Origin: a bacterium
Lineage (GTDB): Bacteria > Patescibacteriota > Patescibacteriia > CAIQCM01
Reading direction: 5' to 3'
Assembly: GCA_023246535.1 (NCBI GenBank)
Contig: JAHFIF010000059.1
Coordinates: 1 to 7,525 of the forward strand
DNA: 7,525 nt
Every line of letters begins with the position of its first letter. The first letter of the stretch is position 1. Positions 1-6,480 of this stretch are shown in pieces. A model generated the notes under the pieces. The model was not told where the DNA came from, did not search any database, and saw only the letters and a program-made list of their open reading frames with translations. Both the position numbers and the translations under genes were made by a program.

Positions 1-1506
1 AGCGGCGACCAGGTCAAGATCGGGAATTTCATCAAAAAACTGCGCGAGGAACGCGGGATCACGCAGGCGGAGCTCGCCGCCGCCCTGGCCTCGTCGCAGA
101 GCGCCGTGGCGCGCATGGAAAAAGGCGAACAGAACCTGACCCTCGCCCAGCTCGCGAAGGTGAGCGACCTGCTCGGGCGCCGGATCATTTCCCTTTCCAA
201 AAGCATCGACTTTGAAGTTACCGGCGGCCAGGAGCTGCATGGCGCGGTCCGCACCAACTACTCCAAGAACGGCGCCATCAACATGCTGTGCGCGGCGCTG
301 GTCAACCGCGGCAAAACCGTCCTCCACGGCATTCCGCGCATTGAAGAGGTCTACCGCTATATCGAGATCCTCGAAAGCCTGGGCGTCGCCGTCCGCTGGA
401 GCGCCCAAGACACGCTCGAGATCGTCCCGCCGCCCAAACTCGCTTTTGACAAAATGGATCTGGCCGCGGCGCGCCGCACGCGCTCGTTCACTTTCGTCGG
501 CGCGCTCATCCACTGGTCGAACAAGTTCTCCTTCCCCCACTCCGGCGGCTGCAAAATGGGCGAGCGGACGATTGCCGCGCATAAATTCGGCTTGGGAAAA
601 TTTGGCGCGCGGATCAAGACCCTTTCCGACAGCTACGAAATAAGCTACGCCAAGCTCAAGCCGGCCGAATTCGCGCTTTACGAATCAAGCGATACCGGCG
701 CGATCAGCATGATCATCGCCGCCGCCGGCATTCCCGGCCGAACGACGATCCGTTTTGCCCCGCCCAATTACCAGGTGCAGGACGTTTGTTTCCTCATGGA
801 AAAAATGGGCGTCAAGATCGACGGCATCGGCTCGACCACGCTCACCGTCCACGGCCGCGCCGGGATCGACGCCACGGTCGAACATTGGAACAGCGAAGAC
901 CCGATCGAATCGATGTTCTTCCTGACCGCCGGGATCATGACCAAGTCGACGCTGACCGTCACCCGCTGCCCGGTGGAATTCATCGAGCTGGAACTGGAAA
1001 AGCTGCGGCAGATGGGCGTCAAATTCGCGCTCGGCAAGCCGTACCTCTCCATGAACGGGCGCACCAAGCTGCGCGACATCACGGTCAAGCCGTCCAAACT
1101 CGTCGCCCTGCATGACAAGCTGCACGCCCAGCCGTTTCCCGGACTGCAAAACGACAACCTCCCCTTCTTCGTTCCGATCGCGACGCAAGCCAAAGGCACG
1201 ACCCTGATCCATGACTGGACCTGGGAGAACCGCGCCATCTATTTTACGGAACTCAACAAGCTCGGCGCGAACGTCCGCCTCGTCGATCCGCACCGCGCCT
1301 TCATCGAAGGCCCGACCAAACTGCGCGCCGCGCAAATCGTCTGTCCGCCGGCGCTGCGCCCGTCGGCGATCATCCTCATCGCCATGCTCGCCGCCGAAGG
1401 CACGAGCGTCCTCTACAACGTCTACTCCATCACCCGCGGCTACGAGGAGATCGCCGAACGCCTCAATGCCCTGGGCGCGAAGGTCAGGGTTATTAAGGGG
1501 GTATAA
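1..1506 (+). CDS. murA: XRE helix-turn-helix domain fused to MurA-like UDP-N-acetylglucosamine 1-carboxyvinyltransferase (5' partial)
   Basis: The frame is open from the first base, so the true start lies outside the window; 501 residues are visible. Residues ~7-64 form an XRE/Cro-type helix-turn-helix, with the pattern KLREERGITQAEL, then a recognition helix (SSQSAVARMEKGE), then LTLAQLAKVSDLLG. From ~residue 68 the protein is an EPSP-synthase fold of the MurA family, which transfers enolpyruvate from PEP to UDP-GlcNAc in the cytoplasm, the first committed step of peptidoglycan synthesis. By eye against E. coli MurA, the key residues are kept: Lys89-Asn90 (K22/N23), Arg161 (R91), Cys184 in GGCKMGER (C115), Arg189 (R120), Asp385 (D305) and Arg479 in TRGYE (R397). 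The Cys rather than Asp predicts fosfomycin sensitivity (inference). There is a ~3-residue insertion before Asp385. The GTG at 106 and ATG at 115 lie inside the HTH and are not starts. The stop is TAA at 1504-1506. A divergent paralogue with another substrate is possible, but the full catalytic set makes that less likely. Confidence 0.9.
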   Translation, partial: SGDQVKIGNFIKKLREERGITQAELAAALASSQSAVARMEKGEQNLTLAQLAKVSDLLGRRIISLSKSIDFEVTGGQELHGAVRTNYSKNGAINMLCAALVNRGKTVLHGIPRIEEVYRYIEILESLGVAVRWSAQDTLEIVPPPKLAFDKMDLAAARRTRSFTFVGALIHWSNKFSFPHSGGCKMGERTIAAHKFGLGKFGARIKTLSDSYEISYAKLKPAEFALYESSDTGAISMIIAAAGIPGRTTIRFAPPNYQVQDVCFLMEKMGVKIDGIGSTTLTVHGRAGIDATVEHWNSEDPIESMFFLTAGIMTKSTLTVTRCPVEFIELELEKLRQMGVKFALGKPYLSMNGRTKLRDITVKPSKLVALHDKLHAQPFPGLQNDNLPFFVPIATQAKGTTLIHDWTWENRAIYFTELNKLGANVRLVDPHRAFIEGPTKLRAAQIVCPPALRPSAIILIAMLAAEGTSVLYNVYSITRGYEEIAERLNALGAKVRVIKGV

Positions 1507-1510
1507 CGCG

Positions 1511-1621
1511 CCAAGAACCAACAACCAAGAACCAATTTCCAAATAAATTTTAAATACCAAGGTCAAATTTAAAAACAAGGCCATCAGCCTTGTTTTTAAA
1601 TTCTTGGAAATTGGTTCTTGG
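1511..1621. repeat. CCAAnnn heptamer array with matching inverted copy
   Basis: Directly after the murA-like stop come five tandem 7-nt units all beginning CCAA: CCAAGAA at 1511, CCAACAA at 1518, CCAAGAA at 1525, CCAATTT at 1532 and CCAAATA at 1539. Three inverse-complement units lie at 1601-1621 (TTCTTGG, AAATTGG, TTCTTGG). Bases 1525-1542 (CCAAGAACCAATTTCCAA) are an 18-nt perfect inverted match to 1604-1621. The block is AT-rich compared with the flanking genes and fills almost all of the 118-nt spacer between two convergent genes. I see no open reading frame of interest in it. It is probably an intergenic repeat element; I cannot assign it to a named family. Confidence 0.75.
1566..1602. 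terminator. Bidirectional intrinsic terminator between convergent genes
   Basis: A perfect 16-bp stem (1566-1581 pairing with 1587-1602) encloses the 5-nt loop CATCA. Its GC core is ACAAGGC/GCCTTGT, with an A-tract on the 5' side and a T-tract on the 3' side, so either strand presents a stem followed by U's. The outer 18-bp inverted repeat (1525-1542 with 1604-1621) can stack on it, with a 23-nt loop on one side, and is followed by TTTTT at 1622-1626 on the plus strand. The position, 3' of both the murA-like gene and the RmlD-like gene, fits shared termination. Confidence 0.8.
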
Positions 1622-1624
1622 TTT

Positions 1625-2455
1625 TTACTGTAGGTATTCCGCGAGCGCTTCTTCCCAGCTCCGGAGCGGCGGGAGTTTGGTGTTGACCAGCATGCCGTAG
1701 CGCGGACGGGCGGCAACAAGCGGCATTTCGCGGCGCGCGACCGGGGTGACCGTCGCGTTCAGCTTGGCGAGTTCAACGACCTTGGCGGCAAACTGGTACC
1801 AGGTCGCATAGCCGGAATTGACAATGTGATAAACGCCGTAGGGCTTTTTGGCATCGACCAGCTCGCGCACGGCCTTGGCCAAATCTTTCACGTAGGTCGG
1901 CGCCGCCACCTCGTCATGGACCGAATTGATCGCGCCCTGCGTTGCGGCCTGTTCTTTGATCTGCTGGACCAAGCCGGGAACGGCGCGCACCGACGAACCG
2001 GGATCGCCGAAAAGGCGCGAGGTGCGGATCAGGTACGTGCTGTCGTTCTCCAGCGCAAACTTTTCCGATTGCGCCTTGGTGTTGCCGAAAACCTGCAGCG
2101 GCTCGGTCTTGCTCTTTTCCAGGTAGCCGCGATTGTCCTTGCCGGGAAACACGTGCTCTGAAGAAAAATGCACGTAGGTCATGCCGAGCAGGTTGCACAT
2201 GTCGGCGAGCACGGCGGACGGCCGGGCGTTGACCTTCATGGCGTCGTCGATCGCGGCTTCGGCTGCGTCAATGTCGGAAAAGGCGGCGGCGTTCACGATC
2301 AGGTCGATGTCGGAGGTGATGGCGCCGGCCATGGCCGACGGTTCGGAAATATCAAGCTCCTCGCGCCCCCACGCGAGCACTTCGTTGCCTTCTTTGAATT
2401 GTTCGACCAGGGCGCTCCCCAACATCCCTTTGGCGCCTAAAATAAGGATTTTCAT
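1625..2455 (-). CDS. RmlD-like extended short-chain reductase with Tyr-to-Phe at the catalytic position
   Basis: This 276-residue protein has the length and layout of dTDP-4-dehydrorhamnose reductase (RmlD/RfbD), which reduces dTDP-4-keto-L-rhamnose with NAD(P)H in dTDP-rhamnose synthesis. An N-terminal Rossmann motif GAKGMLG (residues 7-13) follows MKILIL. VNAAAFSDIDAAE (54-66) matches the family's NAAAYTxVDxAE. The C-terminus LPPLRSWEEALAEYL is typical of the family. The active site is unusual. The STDYVFDG stretch is SSEHVFPG (98-105), and the YGxTK motif is FGNTK, so the catalytic Tyr is Phe123 (TTC at 2089-2087) while Lys127 is kept. Activity may be lost or altered. No rmlA, rmlB or rmlC is nearby. 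ATG 2455 is chosen because it begins exactly at the Rossmann strand; a GTG at 2473 would add only six residues. There is no Shine-Dalgarno sequence. It lies 37 nt downstream of the HIT gene and may be co-transcribed with it. It could be a non-catalytic or differently specific NAD(P)-binding SDR. Confidence 0.85.
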   Translation of the reverse strand: MKILILGAKGMLGSALVEQFKEGNEVLAWGREELDISEPSAMAGAITSDIDLIVNAAAFSDIDAAEAAIDDAMKVNARPSAVLADMCNLLGMTYVHFSSEHVFPGKDNRGYLEKSKTEPLQVFGNTKAQSEKFALENDSTYLIRTSRLFGDPGSSVRAVPGLVQQIKEQAATQGAINSVHDEVAAPTYVKDLAKAVRELVDAKKPYGVYHIVNSGYATWYQFAAKVVELAKLNATVTPVARREMPLVAARPRYGMLVNTKLPPLRSWEEALAEYLQ

Positions 2456-2492
2456 AAGTGATAACGATAGCACGAAAATCGTTTTCCGTCAA

Positions 2493-2882
2493 TTAGATCG
2501 CCTCGCGGATCTTTTCCGCCAATGCCCCCGCCTCCCCCGCCGCGTACGGGCGGCCGGGCCAAAATTTTAGGCCGTCGTCGCGGCGGCGCGGAATGATGTG
2601 CCAATGGGTATGCGGCACCAATTCGCCGACCGCCAGCAAATTCCAACTCTCGGCCGCGGCTCCGGCGCAAACGGCCGGCGCCAATTTTTTAACCGCCAAA
2701 GCCAAGGCAATTAAATCGGCATCGGCGGCCGCAACGGTGTTTTTGCTGTGCACCTTGGGAATGACCAGGGTATGCCCGGGGCTCATTGGATTAATGTCCA
2801 AAAAGGCCATGATCTTTTCATCTTCGTAAACAACGTTCGCGGGAATTTGTTTGGCGACGATCTTGCAAAAGAGACAATCCAT
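2493..2882 (-). CDS. HIT-family (histidine triad) nucleotide hydrolase/transferase
   Basis: A complete 129-residue HIT protein. The signature HTHWHIIPR gives the triad His91-His93-His95, the middle His being the usual nucleophile on the alpha-phosphate of nucleotide substrates. A CxxC pair (Cys3, Cys6) with His45 and His91 would form the zinc site found in many bacterial HIT proteins. INPMSPGHTLVIPK (30-43) is the typical strand-loop before the active site. The stretch VGELVPHTHWHIIPRRRDD followed by FWPG resembles the HIT subgroup with VPHLHWHxIPR followed by Asp-Asp and a Trp-Pro region. The substrate cannot be read from sequence; the family acts on AMP-lysine, AMP-NH2, ApnA and similar molecules. 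ATG 2882 gives the standard M-x-C-x-x-C start. The leader carries a heptamer array (2897-2952) and no Shine-Dalgarno sequence. The RmlD-like gene follows after 37 nt. Confidence 0.93.
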   Translation of the reverse strand: MDCLFCKIVAKQIPANVVYEDEKIMAFLDINPMSPGHTLVIPKVHSKNTVAAADADLIALALAVKKLAPAVCAGAAAESWNLLAVGELVPHTHWHIIPRRRDDGLKFWPGRPYAAGEAGALAEKIREAI

Positions 2883-2896
2883 ATACGAAATGTTTT

Positions 2897-2952
2897 TAAT
2901 GTCTAATGACTAATATCTAATGACGGGAATCGAAATTCTTCATTCTTTGATC
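2897..2952 (-). repeat. 7-nt tandem repeat array (GTCATTA-like on minus strand), copy A
   Basis: On the plus strand the units are TAATGTC at 2897, TAATGAC at 2904, TAATATC at 2911 and TAATGAC at 2918. The same 7-nt phase continues through weaker units: GGGAATC at 2925, GAAATTC at 2932, TTCATTC at 2939 and TTTGATC at 2946. Every unit ends in C, eight in a row. The array fills most of the spacer between the 121-residue gene and the HIT gene and runs into the 3' end of the former, including its stop codon (2940-2942). It closely resembles copy B at 4819-4868. No protein-coding meaning is likely, because a period of 7 breaks the reading frame. Confidence 0.8.
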
Positions 2953-3305
2953 ATCGACAAGAATATTACAACGATCGCGGCGATCCCGGCAACCAGCGTC
3001 GCGAGCCCCAGGCGGCCGTACGGCATGGCCAGCTTGTAGATGATGGGAAGCGCGGCGGCCAGCGCGAGCGTCGGCAAAACCAGCGCCAAGCGGCGGCGGC
3101 GCGGCGGCGCTTCGGTGGCAACGGCGACAAGCCAAAGGACCAGAGCGACCGCCGCCACGATCCGAAAATCCAGAAAGAGCGAAACAAAGCCGCGGCGGAA
3201 ATACTCCAGCAGCGAGAGAATGATCAGCAGCACCGTCGCCGCGGTCGCGAATGGCGGGACGATCGTGCCAACGATGTTTTTAATTTTATTCGCCGGTTCG
3301 GTCAT
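2940..3305 (-). CDS. Small four-helix integral membrane protein of unknown function
   Basis: I do not recognise this 121-residue protein. It shows four hydrophobic segments at about residues 17-35, 43-63, 73-92 and 97-118, with a strongly basic PPRRRR loop (67-72) that should be cytoplasmic by the positive-inside rule. There is no signal peptide, metal motif or catalytic motif that I can see. ATG 3305 is one base after the TGA of the upstream 502-residue gene (reading TGATATG), so translation is very probably coupled and the two products may work together. The last codons and the TGA stop lie inside a 7-nt repeat array, so the C-terminus may have been set by that repeat. It may be a membrane partner or accessory subunit of the anchored protein, but this is inference from adjacency only. 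Confidence 0.75.
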   Translation of the reverse strand: MTEPANKIKNIVGTIVPPFATAATVLLIILSLLEYFRRGFVSLFLDFRIVAAVALVLWLVAVATEAPPRRRRLALVLPTLALAAALPIIYKLAMPYGRLGLATLVAGIAAIVVIFLSMIKE

Positions 3306-3306
3306 A

Positions 3307-4815
3307 TCAATTCGTCAAACTGTTCACAAATTCCTTCTGCTGGCCGGTCACCGAGCGCCACATCTTGACGATCGCCGGCCACAGGCCGTCCTTCGTGAGC
3401 GGCGCGCGCTTGAGCGTCACGTCGATCGCGCTGATCCGCAGCTCCTTCTGCTGGAGGCCGATGCCGGGCACGGAGATCGTGAAATTGGCGGCGCGGCTCA
3501 CGACCGAGAGTTTTGCCAGGTCGAAGGTCGCGCTCATGGTTCGCCAATCGCCCCGGCGGCTGGGCGGAACGTAGGACGTTAAAATGTAATCAATGCCGTC
3601 CTTGTCCACGTCGGTCTCCCAGGTGACCGGCGCCGGATCGGGGTTGAAAAAATTATCTTTGGCAAAAGCAAAGAGGCCGGCCGTTTCCAGCCGCAGGTCG
3701 CCGTACGGCGAACTGATCGCGACCAAACCGCCGGCGCGAATGTCATCATTGGTCGAAACGGTGAACGGTTTATTGAGGTCGTCGATCGCCAGTTTTTGCC
3801 CGCCGACGGCGAGCGTTTGGAACGCCTCGGGGTGCGTGGTGGTCGCATACAAACGCCGGCCGTTCGACACCAGGGAAAAGGCGGCCGGGTCTTTGAGGTA
3901 GCCGACATTGTCGGCGGCGTAAAAGCGGCTCGAAAAAACAAACTTCCGCTGCTTGGTCGCGGTCTCGCGGAAAACAATGTCGTCGGGCGCCGGCAGATCG
4001 ATCCGCACGACCCCGGAGATCGGCTGGTCGGTGTACAGGCGCAGGTCGCGCAGCCCGGAGAGCTTGCCGTCGGCGCCGTCATTGCCGTCGTCGGACAGCT
4101 GGGCGCGGGCAATGCGGCTGCCGTTAAGCGTCGCGGTCGCGGTAAATCCGTCGGCACCGGCATGGCGATTAACGTCCTGCGTGCGGAAAGTAAAATCCAG
4201 CGGTTCGTTGTTCAAATAAACTTTAAGCGACGCCGCGCCGCGAAAGGCGGTTTTGTAGGTCTGCGCCGTCTTGGCCGGCGCATAGCCCGGAATTTTGACG
4301 AGCGACGAAACGTCGGCGCGATAAACCGCGACCCCTGCCGTCGGCAAGTTCGACAAAAAATCATCAACGGTCTTAAAGTCGGGGCGGCGTTCGTACAAGG
4401 TCAAACCGTTGGCGCGCACCGCCGTCCAATTGAGGCCGTCGATGATCGCGTTCGAACCGGGCCGCAAATCGTTCGTCCATGTGGCGCGCGAAGCCAAACC
4501 GCCCAGTTCGACGATCTTCGGCTCCCCCGCGACCGTCACGCTGACGGTGGCCGTGTCAAAAGTCGAAGGCAGGCGCACGTCAAAATTGACCGGCTCTTCG
4601 ACGAGCGACCGGTAAGGCATGCCGTCGTCGGAAATCCCGAGCGGCAGCAAACGCGCTTCGGGCACAACCGGGCCGATGAGCGCGCTCGACGCGTCGGGGC
4701 GCCAATGCGCTTCGAAAATTCCGGAGGGAACAAGGTTTTGCGCGACAATCCAAACCAGAACGGCGATCGTCGATGCCGCCGCGAGAAAAATGCTGATGAT
4801 TCTCAAATACCTCAT
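3307..4815 (-). CDS. Membrane-anchored extracytoplasmic protein of unknown function, probably beta-rich
   Basis: I do not recognise a family for this 502-residue protein. Residues ~4-25 are one hydrophobic segment after MRYLR, best read as a signal anchor; there is no lipobox Cys and no second transmembrane segment, so the remaining ~475 residues should lie outside the membrane. The body alternates short hydrophobic and polar stretches with many Thr, Val, Asp and Gly, as in beta-sandwich surface proteins, perhaps in two halves (~45-285 and ~290-470). DVDKDGIDY (402-410) has the DxDxDG spacing of calcium-binding loops, and DDGNDGADG (242-250) is another Asp/Gly-rich loop. The C-terminal tail (~470-502) is basic and may be helical. 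ATG 4815 is the first start before the anchor; the preceding heptamer array ends at it and no Shine-Dalgarno sequence is present. It lies downstream of the GT-C gene and is coupled to the 121-residue gene, which suggests a surface or glycan-related role (inference). Confidence 0.8.
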   Translation of the reverse strand: MRYLRIISIFLAAASTIAVLVWIVAQNLVPSGIFEAHWRPDASSALIGPVVPEARLLPLGISDDGMPYRSLVEEPVNFDVRLPSTFDTATVSVTVAGEPKIVELGGLASRATWTNDLRPGSNAIIDGLNWTAVRANGLTLYERRPDFKTVDDFLSNLPTAGVAVYRADVSSLVKIPGYAPAKTAQTYKTAFRGAASLKVYLNNEPLDFTFRTQDVNRHAGADGFTATATLNGSRIARAQLSDDGNDGADGKLSGLRDLRLYTDQPISGVVRIDLPAPDDIVFRETATKQRKFVFSSRFYAADNVGYLKDPAAFSLVSNGRRLYATTTHPEAFQTLAVGGQKLAIDDLNKPFTVSTNDDIRAGGLVAISSPYGDLRLETAGLFAFAKDNFFNPDPAPVTWETDVDKDGIDYILTSYVPPSRRGDWRTMSATFDLAKLSVVSRAANFTISVPGIGLQQKELRISAIDVTLKRAPLTKDGLWPAIVKMWRSVTGQQKEFVNSLTN

Positions 4816-4818
4816 GTC

Positions 4819-4868
4819 CGAATGACTAATGGCTAATGACTAATCCCAACCGACGAAATTCGACATTC
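4819..4868 (-). repeat. 7-nt tandem repeat array (GTCATTA-like on minus strand), copy B
   Basis: Plus-strand units are GAATGAC at 4820, TAATGGC at 4827, TAATGAC at 4834 and TAATCCC at 4841. They continue in phase as AACCGAC at 4848, GAAATTC at 4855 and GACATTC at 4862. A C falls at every seventh base from 4819 to 4868. The array occupies the 63-nt spacer (nine heptads long) between the GT-C gene and the 502-residue gene and ends at the ATG of the latter. It shares GAAATTC and the xxCATTC unit with copy A, in the same order and orientation, but has one extra heptad between them and the core. Confidence 0.8.
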
Positions 4869-4878
4869 GGTCCGTCAT

Positions 4879-6480
4879 TTACTTCGGGATCTTCGTTATG
4901 CCGTACAGCGCTTCGTTGCCAAAGGTTTTATATCGGCCCAATTGCAGGCCGCGCGCGCCCAGCTCTTTATTGATGGCCGGCAATTCCGACTCGCTGATGG
5001 CGATGCCGTAATAATACAAGCCGAACTGCTCGAGCGATGGCAGCTGGTCCAAAACCGTCTTATCGCGCAAGCCGACGACCACCCGGCGGTCGGGAAAGAA
5101 AACTTTGTCATCGCGCTCGGTAATGATGATGCTGGACGATTTAACCTCTTTTAAGACCGCCGCTTTCACCGTCGCATAATGATTGAGCGTGGCCAACATC
5201 GGCACCAAGGATTCCGGCGAACGATAATAGACCGTCCAGGCGCTCAAGACGATGAAAACGCCGAGGGTGAGCGGCGCGACCCACCGGCGCGCGGCCGACA
5301 TCCGGGCCACGCCTTCGGCGGCCAGCGGCACCAGCATGAGCGAAACCGGCAAAAAGTAACGCAGGTATGACGAGCCGATCGTCCATTGCGAAACGCTCGA
5401 GTCGACAAAGACCCCGCTGCCGTAGTAAACGCCGAGCGTGAGCGCCGTCCACCAGAACAGGCGGCTCAAGCGGCGGCGCGCCGTCCGCTCCTTGGTGAGC
5501 AAATAGCCGACCGCCGCGAGCGCCGGCAGCCACCAAGCAAAAGCAACCATGTAATTCCACATGTTCACAAGCGCGGCGTGCGGGTGAAAGCCGAACGGCA
5601 AAATAAAAGCCCGCGGCGCGGAAAGGAACGCCGGCAAACGCGAGGCCGCGCCGATCGCCGGCACCGCCACGCCCGGCGTCAATGAACCGGCCGTATAACC
5701 CGAATTCAAAACGCCGCCGTAAAGGGTAAAATTCTCATAACCGAACACGCCGGCGAAAGCAACGGCGATCAGCGCGCCGGTCGCGAGGCGCACGGCGTTC
5801 AAGCTCTTCCGGGAAAACCACAGCATGGCCAAAAGCAGCGGCGCGAGCCAAACGATCTCGACGGGCCGGACCAAAAAAGCAAACCCGATGATGAACAGCC
5901 CAACCATGTCGTCGATGAGCGTCTCGAGCCAAACCACGCCGCGCCCCTTGGCAAGGGAGCTCCACGGGCGCAAATACAAGACCGCAATGCCGATGGCCGT
6001 GAGGTCGAGGAACAGCATGTTCGGAAACAGCCCGCGGCTGGAAAAATACCAGACCGCCGGATTGGCCAAGAACAGAACCTGCGCGAACAAGGCGCGGCGC
6101 TCGTCGAAGATCTTGCGGAAAGACAAAAAGACGCCAAGCGAAGCGAGCGCGGTGGCGAGCGGCGTCCCCCAGGCGAGCGCCGAGCTGCCGGCGATTTTCA
6201 TGAGGACGCCGAAAAAATAGATCGCCCCGTAGAACGAGGCCGGAACCAAATAGCCGAGATCGAGCGCAATGATCGAGCGCGGGTGAACGATGCCGGTGCC
6301 GAAAATATTATAAGCTTCGACCGTCCACAAGCGGTCGTGGGTGCGGAAATAATCGGCGAAAAAGGCCACGGCCGTTTCGTCCGGCGAATTCCACAGATGC
6401 GGCGCGACGAGGCCGAAGGCGGAAAAAACAGCGCCGAAAACAACGGCGATGACAATGGCGGTTATAACGGGTCTTTTCAT
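4879..6480 (-). CDS. GT-C type glycosyltransferase-like integral membrane protein
   Basis: A 533-residue polytopic protein with roughly ten to twelve hydrophobic segments and a soluble C-terminal part (~420-533). After the first membrane helix (5-27) comes LWNSPDETAVAFF, with Asp34-Glu35 in the first external loop. An acidic pair here is the usual catalytic mark of GT-C enzymes such as the dolichyl-phosphate-mannose mannosyltransferase (GT39) and ArnT (GT83) groups, which move sugars from polyprenyl-phosphate carriers to an acceptor outside the cytoplasmic membrane. RYFLP (374-378) near the last helices is also common in such proteins. The donor and acceptor cannot be read from sequence. ATG 6480 is chosen because it overlaps the permease stop as ATGA (6480-6477), places a helix right at the N-terminus, and an upstream extension to 6717 would only read through the permease gene in another frame. 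It is probably co-transcribed with the permease, and perhaps with the unknown anchored protein downstream. Confidence 0.85.
   Translation of the reverse strand: MKRPVITAIVIAVVFGAVFSAFGLVAPHLWNSPDETAVAFFADYFRTHDRLWTVEAYNIFGTGIVHPRSIIALDLGYLVPASFYGAIYFFGVLMKIAGSSALAWGTPLATALASLGVFLSFRKIFDERRALFAQVLFLANPAVWYFSSRGLFPNMLFLDLTAIGIAVLYLRPWSSLAKGRGVVWLETLIDDMVGLFIIGFAFLVRPVEIVWLAPLLLAMLWFSRKSLNAVRLATGALIAVAFAGVFGYENFTLYGGVLNSGYTAGSLTPGVAVPAIGAASRLPAFLSAPRAFILPFGFHPHAALVNMWNYMVAFAWWLPALAAVGYLLTKERTARRRLSRLFWWTALTLGVYYGSGVFVDSSVSQWTIGSSYLRYFLPVSLMLVPLAAEGVARMSAARRWVAPLTLGVFIVLSAWTVYYRSPESLVPMLATLNHYATVKAAVLKEVKSSSIIITERDDKVFFPDRRVVVGLRDKTVLDQLPSLEQFGLYYYGIAISESELPAINKELGARGLQLGRYKTFGNEALYGITKIPK
6477..6480 (-). 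promoter_or_regulatory. ATGA stop-start overlap (translational coupling)
   Basis: The TGA stop of the permease gene (6479-6477) overlaps the ATG of the GT-C gene (6480-6478). This fixes the GT-C start, shows that TGA is read as a stop, and implies one transcript for the two genes. No Shine-Dalgarno sequence precedes the ATG, so reinitiation by terminating ribosomes is the likely route. Confidence 0.8.

Noticed and set aside
685..1719. Long minus-strand open frame (344 codons) antisense to the murA-like gene
   Set aside because: It runs opposite a gene with full family signatures, has an Arg/Asp/Gly-rich shadow composition and crosses the terminator hairpin. It is a by-product of GC-rich codon use.
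2456..2473. GTG start at 2473 for the RmlD-like gene
   Set aside because: It adds only six residues before the Rossmann strand MKILILGAKG; the ATG at 2455 is the family-typical start.
2474..2486. Terminator hairpin between HIT and the RmlD-like gene
   Set aside because: The stem is only ~5-7 bp, AT-rich with a bulge, and has no U-tract after it on the minus strand.
2897..2952. CRISPR array
   Set aside because: The units are 7 nt, contiguous and degenerate, with no spacers of 25-40 nt and no cas genes.
3796..4836. Long plus-strand open frame (346 codons) antisense to the 502-residue gene
   Set aside because: The product is Arg/Gly/Val-rich with no signal or domain. The minus frame has a clear anchor, is longer and is coupled to its neighbour.
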